The notes under the pieces were generated by a model. It saw nothing but the letters and a program-made list of their open reading frames with translations. It was not told where the DNA came from and did no database searches. This document shows positions 52,403 through 61,158 of a DNA stretch of 64,000 nucleotides, one piece after another (position 1 is the stretch's first letter; every line of letters starts with the position of its first letter). Both the position numbers and the translations under genes were made by a program. This stretch comes from UBA5078 sp051252515 (GTDB lineage: Bacteria; Pseudomonadota; Gammaproteobacteria; Pseudomonadales; Pseudohongiellaceae), in contig JBPOFS010000001.1 in the NCBI GenBank assembly GCA_051252515.1, forward strand, positions 434,001 through 498,000, written 5' to 3'.

Positions 52403-54268
52403 ATGCGCTGGATATACACCGTCGGGATATTATCTTTATTTGTGGCCTGCAGTGAGCCTCAAGTAGCGACAGCGCCACAACAAAGCGCACCGCAAGCCGA
52501 GACCGAAACTTTCAATGAAACACATTTGCTCAATACATGGTTAGATGCTCAGTACGAAGAACAACTGGGTTTCAGCCCCCAGACTAGAACCCGATTAGGC
52601 GACAAAACCGACTATGACAAACTAGATGACTACACCTTGGCTGGCCAGCTCAGAGAATTAGAATGGCTACGTGGCAGTGTTAGCGCTATGCAACAAGACT
52701 TCGACTACGACGCATTGAACGAGGACGGAAAACTATCCTACGACATGTGGGCCTATGGACTAGAGCAAGCCGAAAGCCAGGTTCCGTTTCTTAGCCACAG
52801 GTATATATTTGGCAGAGGCGGCCCGCAATCGAGTATCCCAAGCTTTTTAATCAGCTACCAATCACTAGAGTCAGCGGCAGATGTCGAAGCCTATCTGTCT
52901 AGACTCGGCGAGATAGACAGAGTGTTTTCTGAATTGTTAGAAAGATCAGAACAGGCCTCCGCCGCAGGTATACGCCAACCAAGATTTGCCTATGATTTTG
53001 CCCTAACAGAAATAGAGCGCGTTACAGCCGGCGTCCCTTTTAACACTAGCGATGATTCTCCAAACTCACCACTTTGGATTGATCTACAAACCAAAATACA
53101 AACCTTGGTGGACGACGAAGTCCTCAATGCCGATCTTGCCCAAACCTATCTAAGCGAAGCGCAAAATATTTTGTCAACACAAGTGTTAACCGCTTATGCC
53201 GATGTAGCCCAATGGCTGGAAGAAGATAGAGAGTTTTCAGCCGAGGAGTCCCAAGGTGCCTGGGCACTACCTGACGGCGAAAACTATTATAATCAGCGCT
53301 TAAAACTAATGACCACTCTGGAACTGTCCGCCGATGAAATCCATAACATTGGCCTTGAAGAGGTAGAGCGTTTACGAGGCGAAATGGAGTCCATAAAAAA
53401 CCTAGTGGGTTACGAGAACAGCCTGCAAGATTTTTTTGTTTTCACGCGGGAAGACCCTCAGTTCTATTATCCAAATACAGACGAGGGACGCCAAGAGTAT
53501 CTTGATGTTAACAACGAGTACCTCGATTTTATCAATGCCAAATTACCCGACTATTTTGGTCTTTTGCCGAAAGCCTCTCTGACAGTAAGCCGTGTTGAAT
53601 CATTCCGAGAACAAGCCGGTGCTGCTCAGCACTATCGCCCCGGCGCTCCTGACGGCTCAAGACCTGGCGTGTTCTATTCACATATGTCAGACATGTCGAC
53701 ATTAGCGAAATTCCAAATTGAGGATATTGCCTACCATGAAGGCAACCCTGGCCATCACATGCAGATATCGATTCAACAGGAACTCACAGAAGTGCCGCGT
53801 TTTCGCACTCAATATCGCACGACTGCTTACACCGAAGGTTGGGGCTTATACGCGGAGTGGTTAGCAAAAGAGATGGGGGGGTTTGAAGACCCGTACTCGG
53901 ATTTCGGCAGGCTCGCCGGTGAAATCTGGAGAGCGGTTCGCTTGGTGGTTGATACCGGTATCCACTCCAAGCAGTGGTCCGAGGATCAGGCTGTGCAATA
54001 TTTCCTAGAGAACACGCCTATCCCAGAAGGCGCTGTCCGATCAGAGGTGCAGCGTTACTTTGCAGGCCCTGGCCAAGCCACTGCCTACAAAATTGGCATG
54101 ATGAATTTCCAAGAAGCTCGCGCGAACGCGCAAAACGCTTTAGGCGATGATTTCGATATCCGCGCCTTTCACGATATCGTTCTTGGCGCTGGAGCCGTGC
54201 CGATGCCGATGATGCACGCTAGAGTCCAGCGTTGGATTCAAGAATCTCAACAATCACCACAACCATAG
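52403..54268 (+). CDS. DUF885-family putative metallopeptidase lipoprotein
   Basis: 621 residues. N-terminal lipoprotein signal MRWIYTVGILSLFVAC with Cys as the acyl site. The DUF885 hallmark IAYHEGNPGHHMQISIQQ (near residue 450) contains HExxxxHH-like residues as in related zinc carboxypeptidases; TTAYTEGWGLYAEWLAKEMG follows and supplies a further Glu. The C-terminal block YKIGMMNFQEAR and GAVPMPMMHARVQRWI are also typical. GGAG lies 8 nt before the ATG. Catalytic activity is not established for most of the family. Starts a run of plus-strand genes to 56820. Confidence 0.88.
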   Translation: MRWIYTVGILSLFVACSEPQVATAPQQSAPQAETETFNETHLLNTWLDAQYEEQLGFSPQTRTRLGDKTDYDKLDDYTLAGQLRELEWLRGSVSAMQQDFDYDALNEDGKLSYDMWAYGLEQAESQVPFLSHRYIFGRGGPQSSIPSFLISYQSLESAADVEAYLSRLGEIDRVFSELLERSEQASAAGIRQPRFAYDFALTEIERVTAGVPFNTSDDSPNSPLWIDLQTKIQTLVDDEVLNADLAQTYLSEAQNILSTQVLTAYADVAQWLEEDREFSAEESQGAWALPDGENYYNQRLKLMTTLELSADEIHNIGLEEVERLRGEMESIKNLVGYENSLQDFFVFTREDPQFYYPNTDEGRQEYLDVNNEYLDFINAKLPDYFGLLPKASLTVSRVESFREQAGAAQHYRPGAPDGSRPGVFYSHMSDMSTLAKFQIEDIAYHEGNPGHHMQISIQQELTEVPRFRTQYRTTAYTEGWGLYAEWLAKEMGGFEDPYSDFGRLAGEIWRAVRLVVDTGIHSKQWSEDQAVQYFLENTPIPEGAVRSEVQRYFAGPGQATAYKIGMMNFQEARANAQNALGDDFDIRAFHDIVLGAGAVPMPMMHARVQRWIQESQQSPQP

Positions 54269-54349
54269 GACATACCGATTGATGGTGTTAAAGTATGTCC
54301 ATCAAATACAAAGGGTATTCCCATAACTTCATTTCTTTAGGAAAGTGAT

Positions 54350-54808
54350 ATGTTTTCTTCTAAATCTCGCACTATTTTCTTGTCTGGTTTACTTGTCGTT
54401 TTAGGCGCATGTAGCCCTGCAGAACAAGGAGAAGAGAATAATACTGACGCCCCTGCGGAAATTGTTTCGCTAGAAGGCAGCAAGTGGAAATTGGTGGAAT
54501 TAACCGTGCTTGGCGGCTTCGCCTTTCAACCTAACCCAACAGCCGACTACAATATATTTTTCCGTAGCAATGACCGGTTAACAGGACGCTCTGATTGTAA
54601 TGATATTACTGGCTCGTGGTTCCAAGGGAGTACAACGCTGCGCTTAGAACCTTTTGCCGTCACTCGCGCACTCTGCGCGCCTGGGTCTCTGCACAACAAC
54701 TTGGCTTTATATATGAAGGATGTCGACGCCTATAGCATGCAAGATGGGCACCTGATGTTGACGACACCGACCGAAGGCATCCTGATCGAGTTTGAACCTG
54801 CGGAATAA
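54350..54808 (+). CDS. META-domain lipoprotein
   Basis: 152 residues. Lipoprotein signal ends LSGLLVVLGAC. The META/HslJ-like beta domain is recognised by SKWKLVELTVLGG, the Cys-containing RLTGRSDCNDITGSW and the strand ending MKDVDAYSMQDGHLML. Such domains are found in heat-inducible HslJ and other envelope proteins; their role is unclear. AGGAAA lies 8 nt before the ATG. Between the DUF885 gene and the oxygenase-like gene, 45 bp apart from the latter. Confidence 0.78.
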   Translation: MFSSKSRTIFLSGLLVVLGACSPAEQGEENNTDAPAEIVSLEGSKWKLVELTVLGGFAFQPNPTADYNIFFRSNDRLTGRSDCNDITGSWFQGSTTLRLEPFAVTRALCAPGSLHNNLALYMKDVDAYSMQDGHLMLTTPTEGILIEFEPAE

Positions 54809-54853
54809 CACTCCAATACCAACCTGCCACTGGACTACGAAAAGGAAGTTTTC

Positions 54854-55453
54854 TTGGAGATCATTCCACAAGCTCTATTCCCTAGCCTTGTCTGGACCAC
54901 GCTGTTCGATGATCGTGCAGCGTTTAATGCCAAGTTACTAGAAGCCGCCAAGCGTTTACGCGATAGCGATCCACTTGGCGTCGCCAACACCAATGTAAAG
55001 GGTTGGCAAAGCCCGAACAATGTTCAAAGCTTACCTCAGTTCGAGGATATCAATCGGAGAATCTTGCAGGCCTGCCAGCGCATTGCGCAGTCCCAGCACT
55101 TCAAGTCCAATTATAGTTTCGACCTCCAAGCCTGGATTAATATCAGCCCACCTGGTGCATCTAACAAAACCCACATTCATGCTAATTGCCATTTCAGCGG
55201 CGTTTACTATATAAGCCTTAAAGCGCCAGAGTGCGGCAGTATTTTCTTTCGAGATCCTCGAGTAGCCTCAAGGATGATGACCTATCCAGTCGATCAATTG
55301 ACTGACTTCACAACAAGTGAGGTTCGAATGCGTCCAGAAGAAGGACGGCTGTATGTCTTCCCTGGTTGGATGGAACACGGTGTTGAAGAAAACCAAAGTG
55401 ACTGCGACCGGATCAGCATTAGCTTTAATGTACTTGCGCTACCGCGCAGCTGA
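54854..55453 (+). CDS. Putative 2OG-Fe(II) oxygenase-like protein (TIGR02466 type)
   Basis: 199 residues, cytosolic. Seen: QSPNNVQSLPQFEDI, SFDLQAWINISPPGASNKTH, HIHANCHFSGVYYISLKAPE, CGSIFFRDPR, GRLYVFPGWMEHGVEEN and RISISFNVLAL. The HxH-x-n-H pattern and C-terminal Arg in RISISF fit the jelly-roll of the TIGR02466/phage-tail-like hydroxylase family, with His in NKTHIHA and EHGVEE as candidate iron ligands. TTG start at 54854 with AAAGGAAG five bases upstream. Substrate unknown. Stands between META lipoprotein and MscS genes. Confidence 0.75.
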   Translation: MEIIPQALFPSLVWTTLFDDRAAFNAKLLEAAKRLRDSDPLGVANTNVKGWQSPNNVQSLPQFEDINRRILQACQRIAQSQHFKSNYSFDLQAWINISPPGASNKTHIHANCHFSGVYYISLKAPECGSIFFRDPRVASRMMTYPVDQLTDFTTSEVRMRPEEGRLYVFPGWMEHGVEENQSDCDRISISFNVLALPRS

Positions 55454-55490
55454 AGCACGATGAATTTGCGCCCCCCGAAGGACTGATCTC

Positions 55491-56378
55491 ATGATCGAAT
55501 ATATCCAAACATCAATGGCCAACTTAGTTGTCCCAGACTCCATTTTGAGCCTGATTATCAGCACGGCCTTGCTAGTGTTGACCATCTTGATCGCCCGCGC
55601 CCTATCCTCACGGTTCATCAAACGTCAGGTAGATTCTCTGGAGCTGCGCCGGCGTTGGTTAGTGCAATCACGCAACGGCCTACTCATGCTGATGATGCTG
55701 GGGCTCGTGCTTATTTGGGGCGAAGAGCTACGCACGCTGGCTTTGTCGATTGTGGCCATTGCCGTTGCCTTTGTCGTCGCCACCAAAGAATTGATCATGT
55801 GCATCACTGGCTCTATCCTCAAAGCTGGCGCAGGTTCCTTTAGTATTGGCGATCGAATACAAATTAAGGACTTCCGTGGCGATGTCATCGATCAGAACCT
55901 GCTCGCGACCACCATTTTAGAGGTAGGCCCTGGCAAGTTAACGCACCAACGCACGGGCCGCATGGCGGTAATACCGAATGCGTTGTTTGTCTCCGAACCT
56001 GTCATCAACGAAAGCTTCACTCATGATTATGTCTTGCATGTATTCACAGTGCCTTTCAAACGTGACGACGACTGGCGTGGCGCCCAGAAGGCCATCGTGG
56101 AATCAGCGCGCAGACAGTGCACGCCCTTTCTAGAAGAGGTGCGCCGCTATATGAATCGCGTCAGTACATCGCGCGGATTGGAAGCTCCTTCGGTAGACCC
56201 AAGGGTGACCATGCAGGTGCCAGTCGCAGGCGAGATCCACTTGATAGTGCGAGTACCGGTCAAATCCGGACAACGTGGATTCATTGAACAAGCCATCATG
56301 GCCGAGGTGTTTCAGAATAACGACTATTTGCCTAAAGACCGATCTGACATCACGAAGCCCGCATCTACCGAAAAGTAG
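55491..56378 (+). CDS. MscS-family mechanosensitive channel
   Basis: 295 residues. N-terminal transmembrane helices (ILSLIISTALLVLTILIARA, LLMLMMLGLVLIWGEELRT) precede the pore helix region LSIVAIAVAFVVATKELIMC and GSILKAGAGSFSIGDRIQIK, the beta domain typical of MscS (AGAGSFSIGDRIQI, AVIPNALFVSEPV) and a C-terminal alpha/beta part. Opens under membrane tension to release solutes during osmotic downshock. AAGGA lies 8 nt before the ATG. The glutaredoxin-like gene follows 58 bp downstream. Confidence 0.88.
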   Translation: MIEYIQTSMANLVVPDSILSLIISTALLVLTILIARALSSRFIKRQVDSLELRRRWLVQSRNGLLMLMMLGLVLIWGEELRTLALSIVAIAVAFVVATKELIMCITGSILKAGAGSFSIGDRIQIKDFRGDVIDQNLLATTILEVGPGKLTHQRTGRMAVIPNALFVSEPVINESFTHDYVLHVFTVPFKRDDDWRGAQKAIVESARRQCTPFLEEVRRYMNRVSTSRGLEAPSVDPRVTMQVPVAGEIHLIVRVPVKSGQRGFIEQAIMAEVFQNNDYLPKDRSDITKPASTEK

Positions 56379-56436
56379 AACGAGATAAACGCTGGACGCT
56401 GCGTCCAAACATTAATCATATGCCCAAGGATAAAAA

Positions 56437-56820
56437 ATGACTCGACCAGTGCTTAATCAGAACAGAATTCATCCTGCGATTCAGGCAACCGTAGCTGACA
56501 ATAATATTGATATTATTAATGAAGTAGAAGCAGCCATTGCCAGCAACGATATTGTGATTGTGGGGATGGCATTGAACCCATTCCCGAAGAAGGCTAAAAA
56601 ACTACTCGACGGTTTGAGCATCGAATACTGCTATTTAGAGTACGGTGGGTATTTCAGTTTGTGGCGTCGCCGCAATGCCTTAAAACTGTGGTGTGGTTGG
56701 ACCTCGTTTCCTATGATTTTTGTCAAAGGCATGCTGGTCGGTGGCGCTACTGATCTGCAAGCATTAGCCGATAGTGGCGAGCTCTCGACAATGCTCGAGC
56801 AAGCCACTAACACTCAGTAA
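56437..56820 (+). CDS. Glutaredoxin-like protein lacking the active-site cysteines
   Basis: 127 residues, thioredoxin fold by pattern. The strand VIVGMALNPFPKKAKKLLDG (about 41-60) takes the place where glutaredoxins have CPYC, here N47-P-F-P, with no cysteine. The cis-Pro loop TSFPMIFVKGMLVGGATDLQ (89-108) is conserved, so glutathione-like binding may remain. Cys65 and Cys86 lie elsewhere. AAGGA lies 6 nt before the ATG. Related cysteine-less Grx-like proteins occur in proteobacteria; a redox-silent binding role is inferred. Confidence 0.8.
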   Translation: MTRPVLNQNRIHPAIQATVADNNIDIINEVEAAIASNDIVIVGMALNPFPKKAKKLLDGLSIEYCYLEYGGYFSLWRRRNALKLWCGWTSFPMIFVKGMLVGGATDLQALADSGELSTMLEQATNTQ

Positions 56821-56835
56821 TAGATCACTTTGGTT

Positions 56836-57537
56836 TTAGCGAGGTCCCGAGGGAGGACGCTGACGCACTGCCGGCAAGCTGCCCGGAATTCCGTCAGGTC
56901 TCGCTTTAGCTAACATACGCTTATAAGCCGGCCTTGCTTCTGTTTTGGCTTTCCACGCAGCGACATGAGGAAACAACTCCTTATCAACAAGGTCTATATT
57001 GGTAGCGACATTCAATGGAAACATCATCATGATGTCTGCCGCTGAAAACTGCGCTCCACCAAACCATGGATTTTTCGCTAAGAAGTCTTCGGCAAATTGC
57101 ACAACCGCCTCACTATCGACTAATGGCGATCGCTTCTCTGGTGGTTGAATATTCCACACTCTATAGTCACTAAAAAGTCTTGCGGCGAGAGAGCCCTCTG
57201 CGTAGTGCATCCACATCAAATGAATTGGATAATCGCGATCCTCTAGTGCAGGCTGCAGTTTTCCTGATGCGTGACGGTTAAGTATTAATTCGATAATAGC
57301 TCCGGACTCTACGAGCACTTGATCGCCGTAGGCAACCGAAGGGGCAAATGGCATACCGTGGCCAAGACCGTGAATCGCCGCCATCGACAGTCCCAAGTTA
57401 CCGCGCACAAACACTAGCTCATAGGGAAGTTCTAGCTCTTCCATTAGCCATACAATGCGCTCGGACCTCCTTCCTTCCAAATGGTAGATTTTAATTTCGG
57501 GTAGCGCAGCCAAATCTTTTCTAATTTTGTCAGACAT
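56836..57537 (-). CDS. Glutathione S-transferase family protein
   Basis: 233 residues. N-terminal thioredoxin-like domain KIYHLEGRRSERIVWLMEEL with the catalytic residue probably Ser (RRSERI), then VESGAIIELIL, which fits the glutathione gamma-Glu-binding ES motif, and a helical C-terminal domain with FSAADIMMMFPLNVA. The ATG at 57537 (GGAGAG upstream) is chosen over 57549. The gene lies 27 bp from the FNT channel gene on the same strand, so the two may be cotranscribed. Substrate unknown. Confidence 0.87.
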   Translation of the reverse strand: MSDKIRKDLAALPEIKIYHLEGRRSERIVWLMEELELPYELVFVRGNLGLSMAAIHGLGHGMPFAPSVAYGDQVLVESGAIIELILNRHASGKLQPALEDRDYPIHLMWMHYAEGSLAARLFSDYRVWNIQPPEKRSPLVDSEAVVQFAEDFLAKNPWFGGAQFSAADIMMMFPLNVATNIDLVDKELFPHVAAWKAKTEARPAYKRMLAKARPDGIPGSLPAVRQRPPSGPR

Positions 57538-57564
57538 ATCTCTCTCCAAGATTTAAAACAACCA

Positions 57565-58368
57565 TCACATTTCCTCGTGAACCTGACCATAGGCTAGCAT
57601 CGCAAATAAACCAGTGCCCCCAAGAATATTACCAAGGAGCACTGGTGATATATGGAAAAACAGGGCGGTAAAAATATTCACCTCGCCTATTAATACCAGA
57701 CTAAATATTTCGGTTGAGCCAACAATCACATGGGTAAAACCACCGGCAGCAATTAGCCAAGTGAACATAACGATTAGGATAACCTCAGAGCCTTTCGCCG
57801 AGGGTAGCATCCACACCAAAGCGGCAATGAAAAATCCTGAAGGAATACCGCGCAAGAATGCCTCGCTCGGAGCTAACTGCGCGACGTGATGTGATATCTC
57901 TAGGATCGCCGCAAGAGTGTTTGCAGGAAGGATCCCCCCATGCACCCCAATGGCAGCGATAAAGAACGTGCCACACAAATTTGCCCCTAACACTATTGCC
58001 CAAAGACGAGCGGTGCTAGAGAAAAGGGTTTTCGTCGGCTTGGCCAAAACTGGCAGAACGACTGTTATGGTATTTTCGGTGAACAGTTGCAGACGGCCTA
58101 GGATTACCAAGACAAACCCAAAGGAATAGCCAAGGCTTTCGATTAAGCTTAGATATGGATGCTCAGAACCTAGACTTGATCGAATAATGCCCTCAACAAG
58201 AACAGAGGTAGAAACACCAATGCCCGCAGCAACACCAGACCACCAGAGTGATACCCCAGGACGCTTTAGCTCTTCTTCACCCTCGTGGCGGATGATGGAG
58301 TAGTGATTAAGCGCCGACAATTTGCCATGCTCGGCCTCGGTATCTCTATCAGCGCTCTGTTTGCTCAT
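57565..58368 (-). CDS. Formate/nitrite transporter family channel
   Basis: 267 residues after the ATG at 58368. Six hydrophobic segments with FNT-type blocks: SLWWSGVAAGIGVSTSVLVE, LGYSFGFVLVILGRLQLFTE (with the conserved E-N-T), ANLCGTFFIAAIGVHGG, FFIAALVWMLPSAKGSEVIL, and AAGGFTHVIVGSTEIFSLVL. FNT proteins conduct formate, nitrite, hydrosulfide or acetate; the substrate here is not clear and the hydrophilic N-terminal 60 residues are longer than in FocA. AAGG stands about 8 nt before the ATG. A GST gene follows. Confidence 0.88.
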   Translation of the reverse strand: MSKQSADRDTEAEHGKLSALNHYSIIRHEGEEELKRPGVSLWWSGVAAGIGVSTSVLVEGIIRSSLGSEHPYLSLIESLGYSFGFVLVILGRLQLFTENTITVVLPVLAKPTKTLFSSTARLWAIVLGANLCGTFFIAAIGVHGGILPANTLAAILEISHHVAQLAPSEAFLRGIPSGFFIAALVWMLPSAKGSEVILIVMFTWLIAAGGFTHVIVGSTEIFSLVLIGEVNIFTALFFHISPVLLGNILGGTGLFAMLAYGQVHEEM

Positions 58369-58544
58369 CCAACCCACCTTTGGCTACTTAGAATAGACGG
58401 GAATAAGTTAACGACTTCCTCTTACAAAATCTACTCCCTAGAAATTTCTGCTTCACGCGAGCCTGCATTGCGGTGAAGACGCTGCACTTTAAACGAAATT
58501 TATTTCTGTTATTCTCATTGCACACTCTATTAGGAGAAACTGTT

Positions 58545-60758
58545 ATGCGCCTGTTCACTACCGCTGTCGCCGGCCTATTCCTGTTCACGAGCGCTGTCAC
58601 ATCCGCTCAAACACCCCTGCTAGGTTTTGATCAGCCCAGAACCGACTCACAACGAGCCCTTGAACAGGAGTTTGATTCGCACTTAGATGCTCAGGATCTA
58701 GATTCATGGCTACGTGAAATGTCTCGCACTCCCCACCATGTGGGCTCCGCAAGAGGTCGAGAAATCGTAGAGTTCATTGCAGAACACTTTCGCGAATGGG
58801 GCTACGATACTGAGATTGTGGAATATGAGATATTGTTCCCTAGCCCGCGCACACGAGAGTTGGAGTTAGTATCTCCGGGACACTATGTGGCAGGACTCAC
58901 TGAGGATTCTCTACCAGAGGATCCGAGCACTTCAAACATTGAAGATTTACTCCCTCCTTACAATGCCTACTCGATCGACGGTGAAGTGGAAGGCGAATTA
59001 GTATTCGTCAATTACGGCACACCAGCCGACTATGAAATATTAGAACGCTACGGCATCTCAGTTGAAGGCAAGATCGCGATCTCACGCTATGGCGGCTCTT
59101 GGCGCGGCATCAAACCAAAATTAGCCGCAGAGAAAGGCGCCATAGGGACGCTGATTTATTCCGATCCCGCTGACGATGGCTATGGCGCGGGAGATACTTA
59201 TCCGCAAGGCCCGTTTAAACACGAAAGCGCCGTGCAACGTGGCTCGGTTATGGACATGCCCACCTACCCTGGAGATGTCCTCACGCCATTCATTGGAGCG
59301 ACGGCAGAAGCACCACGACTGGCACGTGAAGACGCGCCTACGATCACCAAAATTCCCGTGCTACCAATCTCCTATCGCGATGCCCTGCCTCTTCTCTCCG
59401 CAATGGGCGGCGAAGTGGTACCCGAACAATGGCGCGGCGGATTGCCTATTACCTATCACATGGGGCCAGGCCCTGCCCGAGTGAGGCTGAAGCTCGAGTT
59501 CAACTGGGATATGGTCACCGCCTATAACGTCATCGCGAAAATGATCGGTTCAGAGTCTCCTGACCAATGGGTTATTCGTGGCAATCACCACGATGGTTGG
59601 AATCATGGCGCTGCAGACCCTCTTTCTGGACTCGTGTCGCTAATGGCAGAAGCCAAAGCACTTGCGGCACTCGCCGCAGAGGGTAATGGACCAAAACGCA
59701 CCGTAGTCTATGCCGCATGGGATGCCGAAGAAGTGGGATTGATAGGCTCCACTGAATGGGTAGAAGATAATGCCGCCATACTGTCAGAACGCGCCGTCGC
59801 CTATATCAATACCGATGGAAACAGCCGCGGCTTTGTCAATGTTGGTGGCAGCCATGTGCTAGAGAAAATGGTCAACGAAGTCATGCGTGACGTGAAAGAC
59901 CCTCAGACCGGGGTCACGGTTGCGCAGCGAAAACGTGCTCGACTGGAAGTCGAAGGCAGCGCTCAAGTGCGCAGTGAATTGAAGTCTCGTACAGATTTGC
60001 GCATCTCACCGCTAGGGTCGGGTTCCGACTATTCACCGTTTCTGCAGCACCTTGGGATCGCCTCTTTGAATATCGGCTTTGGCGGGGAAGCTCGCGACGG
60101 AAGCTATCACACGCTTTATGACACCTACGAACACTTTACACGCTTTAAGGATCCAGGTTTAGTGTATGGCGTAGCACTCTCTCAGGTCGCCGGCAGGGCC
60201 ACGCTACGCTTAGCCAATGCACCAAGACTGCCTTTCGAGTTTAAAGGCCTAGCAGACAACGTCAGCCTGTATATGGACGAGATCGAAGCACTGACCGAGG
60301 ACATGCGAAGCCAGACGGTCTCTGATAACGCCCGTATCGACTCAGGGGTTTACGGGCTAGCGTTGGATCCGACTCGCGCGATCGAAGCCCCTATGCACAA
60401 GGCAGAAGTCCCATATTTTAATTTCGCACCATTGCAAAATGCATTAGCAGCACTGAAGGACGCTGCCGAAAACTACTCCACTTTGGCCAATAGCGGCACC
60501 CCCGCTTCCGAGCAAGAAAATAAACAGCTCTATACCACGGAGCGTGCATTAACTGACATCGATGGTTTACCGGGCCGCCCTTGGTTCACCCATCATATCT
60601 ACGCACCAGGCTTTTACACCGGTTATGGGGTCAAAACGATTCCAGGAGTAAGAGAGGCTATTGAAGAACGTCAATATGAGCTGGTGGACGAGGAGATCAA
60701 CGCCGCAGCAACGGTACTCAATAGAACCGCTCTACAAGTGCAGCAACTAACGCAATAA
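58545..60758 (+). CDS. Secreted M28-family peptidase (glutamate carboxypeptidase II/transferrin-receptor-like)
   Basis: 737 residues. Signal peptide to TSAVTSAQ. Protease-associated domain in the N-terminal third (residues about 110-290), then the di-zinc aminopeptidase fold: WVIRGNHHDGWNHGAADPLS (first His/Asp), VYAAWDAEEVGLIGSTEW (Glu pair), YINTDGNSRG (Asp) and SYHTLYDTYEHF (second His). A C-terminal TfR-like dimerisation domain of about 120 residues (VSLYMDEIEALTEDM) completes it. The ATG at 58545 has AGGAG 8 nt upstream; the longer frame from 58473 has no such site. Probably digests peptides in the periplasm or outside the cell. Confidence 0.9.
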   Translation: MRLFTTAVAGLFLFTSAVTSAQTPLLGFDQPRTDSQRALEQEFDSHLDAQDLDSWLREMSRTPHHVGSARGREIVEFIAEHFREWGYDTEIVEYEILFPSPRTRELELVSPGHYVAGLTEDSLPEDPSTSNIEDLLPPYNAYSIDGEVEGELVFVNYGTPADYEILERYGISVEGKIAISRYGGSWRGIKPKLAAEKGAIGTLIYSDPADDGYGAGDTYPQGPFKHESAVQRGSVMDMPTYPGDVLTPFIGATAEAPRLAREDAPTITKIPVLPISYRDALPLLSAMGGEVVPEQWRGGLPITYHMGPGPARVRLKLEFNWDMVTAYNVIAKMIGSESPDQWVIRGNHHDGWNHGAADPLSGLVSLMAEAKALAALAAEGNGPKRTVVYAAWDAEEVGLIGSTEWVEDNAAILSERAVAYINTDGNSRGFVNVGGSHVLEKMVNEVMRDVKDPQTGVTVAQRKRARLEVEGSAQVRSELKSRTDLRISPLGSGSDYSPFLQHLGIASLNIGFGGEARDGSYHTLYDTYEHFTRFKDPGLVYGVALSQVAGRATLRLANAPRLPFEFKGLADNVSLYMDEIEALTEDMRSQTVSDNARIDSGVYGLALDPTRAIEAPMHKAEVPYFNFAPLQNALAALKDAAENYSTLANSGTPASEQENKQLYTTERALTDIDGLPGRPWFTHHIYAPGFYTGYGVKTIPGVREAIEERQYELVDEEINAAATVLNRTALQVQQLTQ

Positions 60759-60773
60759 TATTGAGCGCAAACT

Positions 60774-60812
60774 AAAAAGGAGGTTGCCAGCATCGATGCC
60801 GGCAACCTCCCC
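60774..60812 (-). terminator. Intrinsic terminator of the small-peptide gene
   Basis: GGAGGTTGCC (60779-60788) pairs with GGCAACCTCC (60801-60810) around a palindromic loop GCATCGATGC. On the minus strand five U residues follow, so it terminates leftward transcripts; on the plus strand the following bases CCTTAG give only a weak tail for the M28 gene. Confidence 0.85.
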
Positions 60813-60842
60813 TTAGTGCTTCGTAAGAGCAAAAAACCTTTG

Positions 60843-60899
60843 TTAAATTAACTTAACAATAACGATCACGAGAATTACAGTAACTAATAGACCGATCAT
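60843..60899 (-). CDS. Tiny hydrophobic peptide (18 residues), unnamed
   Basis: Minus-strand ORF MIGLLVTVILVIVIVKLI with a stop at 60843. AGGAG lies six bases upstream of the ATG, and a strong terminator is found about 30 bp after the stop. The sequence is almost entirely hydrophobic, enough for one membrane helix, resembling in kind (not in sequence) the short toxins such as Ibs or other small membrane proteins. GGTGGT and ACCACC flank the region just before the ribosome-binding site and could fold the leader. The surrounding gap (60759-61158) also holds a GAGCCC/GGGCTC hairpin at 60989-61004; I see nothing else in it. That it is translated is inference. Confidence 0.5.
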   Translation of the reverse strand: MIGLLVTVILVIVIVKLI

Positions 60900-61158
60900 G
60901 ATGAACTCCTAGGTGGTGAACTTAAATACAGCAATGACCACCATTTTGTACTTTCAAATGCATCCCCTCTGTGCGCTACCACACGCAAGAGCCCATACGG
61001 GCTCATTTTCTAGAAAATTGGCACTTCGCGAACGAATCGCCTATACGACCTCACCCTTCTAGGCTCGCTTCATCGAAAACAATGCTCGACTCAACCTAGA
61101 GTGGCGATTATCCTTATAAAGGTTTAAAGAATATGCAATCGCCACCACCAAATAGAGA

